A DNA stretch of 64,000 nucleotides from Lachnospiraceae bacterium. GTDB taxonomy: Bacteria > Bacillota > Clostridia > Lachnospirales > Lachnospiraceae. Shown here piece after piece: positions 61,126-64,000 of the stretch; within the stretch, counting starts at the first letter, position 1, and every line of letters starts with the position of its first letter. Under the pieces are notes generated by a model. It was not told the origin of the DNA. It saw only the letters and a list, made by a program, of their open reading frames with translations, and did no database searches. The position numbers were made by a program, and so were the translations under genes. The stretch covers positions 1-64,000 of the forward strand of contig VSNM01000016.1 in the NCBI GenBank assembly GCA_009774245.1, in the 5' to 3' direction.

Positions 61126-62685
61126 TCACACGATTGCCTTCAGGAAATGTGCCGACTGCTCGATGGCGGCCAGCTGGTCCAAGTCCCCGAAATGCTCAAT
61201 TGACAGGTATCCACGGTAATGATCCTCCTTGAGCCTCCTGACAAGCTGCGCAACAGGAATATATCCGCTTCCCGTCGGGACGGATTTCAGGCCGTTGCCC
61301 TCACTGCCCCTGTCCTTGCAGTGTACACAAACGATATACCGCTTCAATAGCTCATAGGCCTCCATCACATTCTCATAACCAAACGCGAAATTTCCCATGT
61401 CAAATGTGCATTTTAAGTCCGGCACATTTCGCATAAACCAGAGCAGCTCATTCATCCGCGAGTACGGCGACTTGATGTCGTCAAAATCCTCGAGTGTCAC
61501 ATCCACTCCGAGCGGTTTCGCGTACTGTGTCAGCTCTGTCAGCGCTTCCTTCATTGCCTGAACGCACAGATTCTGCTCCATAAACCGCTCCACTGCAAAA
61601 TAATCGCCGCTCACGCGGTGAAGCGCCTTTGCCTCCTCCTCGTCCAGAAATCCGGGCACGATCAGAATATGCTTTACCCCCAGCTGATGTGCCATGTCAA
61701 TCTGCTCTTTTGCGACACTAATGTCAGCTCTGTCTCTCAGATCGTAAAACTGATAGATACTTGCCACTTCCATATAATGATACCGGAGTGCCTCATCAAT
61801 CCTGTCATAGTCGGCACAGAGCCGTTTATACTCGATATCAATACCGCGTATTCCGGATTCACTGCAGCATCTCATGATCTGATTCAGCGATCTGTCGCCC
61901 TGCGACTGATTGACCGCCTGTATTATATGATCATAAAACACAGACAGCCTGATCGGATTGACGTACTCTTCCTCCAGCGCCACCTTCACCGCTGTGCAGT
62001 CCAGCGGCCTTCGCTGCCTTTTAACCTCCGCGCACCAGTGAACCGCATTGACAAGAATCCGCTGAATCTCAGGCATATGGTAAACTGGATACTCCTCATG
62101 CCCCGGCTGAAAATAGAAGATTCTGCCAAGTCCGCGCTGGAATGTGCAGCCGCTCCGGAATACCTCACCGCCCGCAAACCAGCCTGTAAACACCACATCA
62201 TCCGGCTTTGGAATGTCAAAATACTCGCCGTACATCTCCTCAATCGGAATGTCAAAGTGTGCCGGAACGCCCTGTGCGATCGGATGGTTCGGCGCGGTCA
62301 CAAACAGCCGCTCGCGGTCGCCATGACGCCAGCGAAGTGTCATGCTTGTCCCCATGAGCAGGCTCATAATTTTCGCAAAATGCGCAGAATGCAGCGCGAT
62401 CAGCCCCATTCCCTGCAGCACATGGCGTTTCACGCGCTCCGCCACCTCGTCGGAAAACTCATGATGCGCCATATGTCCCCAGTAAATCAGCACATCCGTA
62501 TCCGCAAGAACCGCCTCGGTCAAACCATGCTCCGGCTCCTCCAGAGTGGCAGTGCGCACCAGAAGATTCCGGTCCTGCTCCAGGAAATCCGCAATACAGC
62601 CGTGGATTCCATGCGGATAGATCTGTCTCACTTCCTCCTGTCTCTCCTCATGCAGATTTTCGTTCCATACAGTTACTCTGATCAT
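61126..62685 (-). CDS. Fusion of ThuA-like and sugar isomerase-like domains
   Basis: 519 residues. Residues about 1-225 are ThuA-like (VTVWNENLHEER, DVLIYWGHMAHHEF, MGLIALHSAHFAKIM, GRIFYFQPGHEEYPVYH), a class-I-amidotransferase-like fold of trehalose-utilisation proteins. Residues about 245-519 are a TIM-barrel sugar phosphate isomerase/epimerase (IRGIDIEYKRL, VTLEDFDDIKSP, CTFDMGNFAFGYEN, VCVHCKDRG, GYLSIEHFGD) with metal-binding Glu, Asp, His and Glu. The two domains are usually separate proteins in sugar catabolic clusters. No signal peptide. Confidence 0.85.
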   Translation of the reverse strand: MIRVTVWNENLHEERQEEVRQIYPHGIHGCIADFLEQDRNLLVRTATLEEPEHGLTEAVLADTDVLIYWGHMAHHEFSDEVAERVKRHVLQGMGLIALHSAHFAKIMSLLMGTSMTLRWRHGDRERLFVTAPNHPIAQGVPAHFDIPIEEMYGEYFDIPKPDDVVFTGWFAGGEVFRSGCTFQRGLGRIFYFQPGHEEYPVYHMPEIQRILVNAVHWCAEVKRQRRPLDCTAVKVALEEEYVNPIRLSVFYDHIIQAVNQSQGDRSLNQIMRCCSESGIRGIDIEYKRLCADYDRIDEALRYHYMEVASIYQFYDLRDRADISVAKEQIDMAHQLGVKHILIVPGFLDEEEAKALHRVSGDYFAVERFMEQNLCVQAMKEALTELTQYAKPLGVDVTLEDFDDIKSPYSRMNELLWFMRNVPDLKCTFDMGNFAFGYENVMEAYELLKRYIVCVHCKDRGSEGNGLKSVPTGSGYIPVAQLVRRLKEDHYRGYLSIEHFGDLDQLAAIEQSAHFLKAIV

Positions 62686-62709
62686 ATCTCCCCTCCCGGT
62701 CCCTGTGAC

Positions 62710-63711
62710 CTACAATTCCAGCTGCCGAAATTCTTTTGACGCCGCTTCATACATATAGACCTTGCGCGTTAAAATGTCCGACGGGTCCAGCATTTTGTTC
62801 ATTTCTTTGATGCGCATCAAGATCTCCCTGGGCGGAATCGTCCCTTTCTTGTGAATCCGCGCCTCGTGGACACTCGTGAACGCCACGCAGAAATCGTCTC
62901 CAAACAACTGTGCGATGCGCTCCTTCACACCTGGATAAAACAGTGCGATCGCACCGTTCATCTGCGTCGTCGTCGTCACCGTCGGCACGGCCATCGCAGA
63001 GAGCGACCTGATATCCGAATTGAATGCCATGAAGGCACCCTTGTGATACGGCGGCTTGTATGTATCCATCGGATTGAGGTACATTCTCGGCGGCGACATC
63101 ATATAGGTACTGCTCACCGCATTCTCCCAGATCTCATCCTCGCTCAGCCCCCAGCTCTCCATCATGACCTTCGGAACCTTTATGGACGAGACGTCATGCC
63201 GCTCTCCATTGTGCGTGTCGCTTGCAAGCAGATAGAGAACCAGCACGATATCCCCGATCTGCCTGTAGACATATTGCTTGAGTTCATAACGATGGTCATT
63301 ATAATTGAGCGGACGGATAAAGATTTTTTCCTTTAGCGCGCTGTACTCATTTCTGTCGATCAGCTCCATAATATCCATCTTCGCCATCCGCTTTCCCTCT
63401 GCCAGACTCGAATTGACCTCTGTCCACACGCCCTCCCAGCCGTTTTCCTCATATGCCCTGTAGAGCCCTTTGCAGGTAAATCTACACATTTGCGTGCTTC
63501 CGGCCTCTATATACAGAATCACAAAATCGCCCGACAACACATCGGATTCCATCTTGTTATAACGCATATTGGTATCACGGATCGTGACCAGATCCTCCTG
63601 ATCCTCCGATGTAAAGCCGTCAGGATAATATTTCACCCTGTCATAGCCCAGCTCGTTTTTCTTGTCCTCCAGCTTTTGCAGCATTACGCTGCGAAATTCT
63701 TCGTATGTCAT
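62710..63711 (-). CDS. DUF5688-like protein
   Basis: 333 residues, soluble. It begins MTYEEFRSVMLQKLEDKK and contains EKIFIRPLNYNDHRYELKQYVYRQIGDIVLVLYLLASD and PKVMMESWGLSEDEIWENA, the pattern of a large Lachnospiraceae family (DUF5688) with no known function. Species carry many copies, often near exported or surface genes. The stop lies 24 bases upstream of the fusion gene start, so it may share its transcript. Ribosome site GGAGG. Confidence 0.8.
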   Translation of the reverse strand: MTYEEFRSVMLQKLEDKKNELGYDRVKYYPDGFTSEDQEDLVTIRDTNMRYNKMESDVLSGDFVILYIEAGSTQMCRFTCKGLYRAYEENGWEGVWTEVNSSLAEGKRMAKMDIMELIDRNEYSALKEKIFIRPLNYNDHRYELKQYVYRQIGDIVLVLYLLASDTHNGERHDVSSIKVPKVMMESWGLSEDEIWENAVSSTYMMSPPRMYLNPMDTYKPPYHKGAFMAFNSDIRSLSAMAVPTVTTTTQMNGAIALFYPGVKERIAQLFGDDFCVAFTSVHEARIHKKGTIPPREILMRIKEMNKMLDPSDILTRKVYMYEAASKEFRQLEL

Positions 63712-63847
63712 AGTATTCCTCCATTTATTTTCTATATCTCTATTCTACACTGATTGTTCCAAATTCACAAACATTTTATTGAGGAACTCCATTTTCGATA
63801 CAAATTTTGCATGGATTATTGGCGTTATGACATATTCTGACAGAGTA

Positions 63848-63875
63848 TTGAAAATGTTTCATAAAACAGTATAAT
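63848..63875 (+). promoter_or_regulatory. Promoter reading out of the window
   Basis: TTGAAA (63848-63853), 16-base spacer, TATAAT (63870-63875). The 120 bases after it carry no start codon with a convincing ribosome site before the window ends, so it is a leader or RNA gene whose body lies beyond. The 289-base stretch 63712-64000 has no other recognised feature. Confidence 0.5.
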
Positions 63876-64000
63876 TATACCTGTAGAGCTGAATGTCTGA
63901 CTGTTTAAGCAATGAAGCTGGCAAAGTAGAGCAGCGACCAAATCTTCTTATGCTGCGTCATCTGCAAAGTTAATTCTTAACAGTTCCTAACAGAGAGGTA

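Noticed and set aside
1..64000. CRISPR array or prophage
   Set aside because: No regularly spaced repeats and no phage structural or integrase genes were seen in the window.

Overview
The window looks like the chromosome of a motile, gut-type member of the Lachnospiraceae (Clostridia, Bacillota). The evidence is Shine-Dalgarno-led genes with sigma-A promoters, a THF riboswitch in front of folT, a Lachnospiraceae-type flagellin, two chemoreceptors, a two-membrane-segment AraC regulator next to a LplB/LplC-type oligosaccharide transporter, and several lipoproteins with Gram-positive lipoboxes. Most of the DNA is of medium GC. Two stretches are visibly AT-richer: about 0.6-13.3 kb and about 16.7-18.9 kb.

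Region 1 (0.2-13.3 kb) is a defence island read entirely leftward. In transcription order it holds a Vsr-type endonuclease, a Phd/YefM antitoxin with a frameshifted RelE/ParE-like toxin, a 5-cytosine DNA methyltransferase, an AIPR-family protein, an 869-residue DrmE-like protein, a large DrmA-like helicase and a DUF1998 DrmB-like protein. The last four genes overlap or touch. This matches a class 2 DISARM locus in which no DrmC is seen and an AIPR protein sits between the methylase and DrmE.

Region 2 (13.3-20.9 kb) holds an HD hydrolase, small membrane proteins, a macro-domain protein, unrecognised small proteins, tRNA-Gln(CUG), a methyltransferase and a LytTR regulator. Small non-autonomous mobile elements have inserted here. 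One is a 164-bp palindrome at a TA site. Two are 141-143 bp elements, each with a perfect 8-bp target duplication. A third copy of the latter family lies at 55.25 kb, where it supplies the last nine codons of a gene.

Region 3 (21.2-42.6 kb) holds a cell-wall carboxypeptidase, a ZIP metal transporter with a candidate metal-repressor operator, a BlaI/BlaR1-type pair with two operator dyads, two chemoreceptors, an acetylated-oligosaccharide uptake operon (binding protein, two permeases, RGAE-like esterase) opposite its AraC-type regulator, an AAA/PD-(D/E)XK protein, dihydroorotase, a PrcB-like lipoprotein and an acyltransferase.

Region 4 (42.7-64 kb) holds a 43-residue protein gene with its own promoter, murF and ddl, a GH9-like lipoprotein, a MATE pump, a YlmH-like protein, a membrane-anchored Mrr-like nuclease, the THF riboswitch with folT, a membrane protein with an HPt-like domain, glycogen phosphorylase, a coiled-coil protein, nicotinate phosphoribosyltransferase, flagellin, glycerol kinase, a ThuA/sugar-isomerase fusion and a DUF5688-like protein.

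All family calls come from reading motifs and context. No database search was possible.
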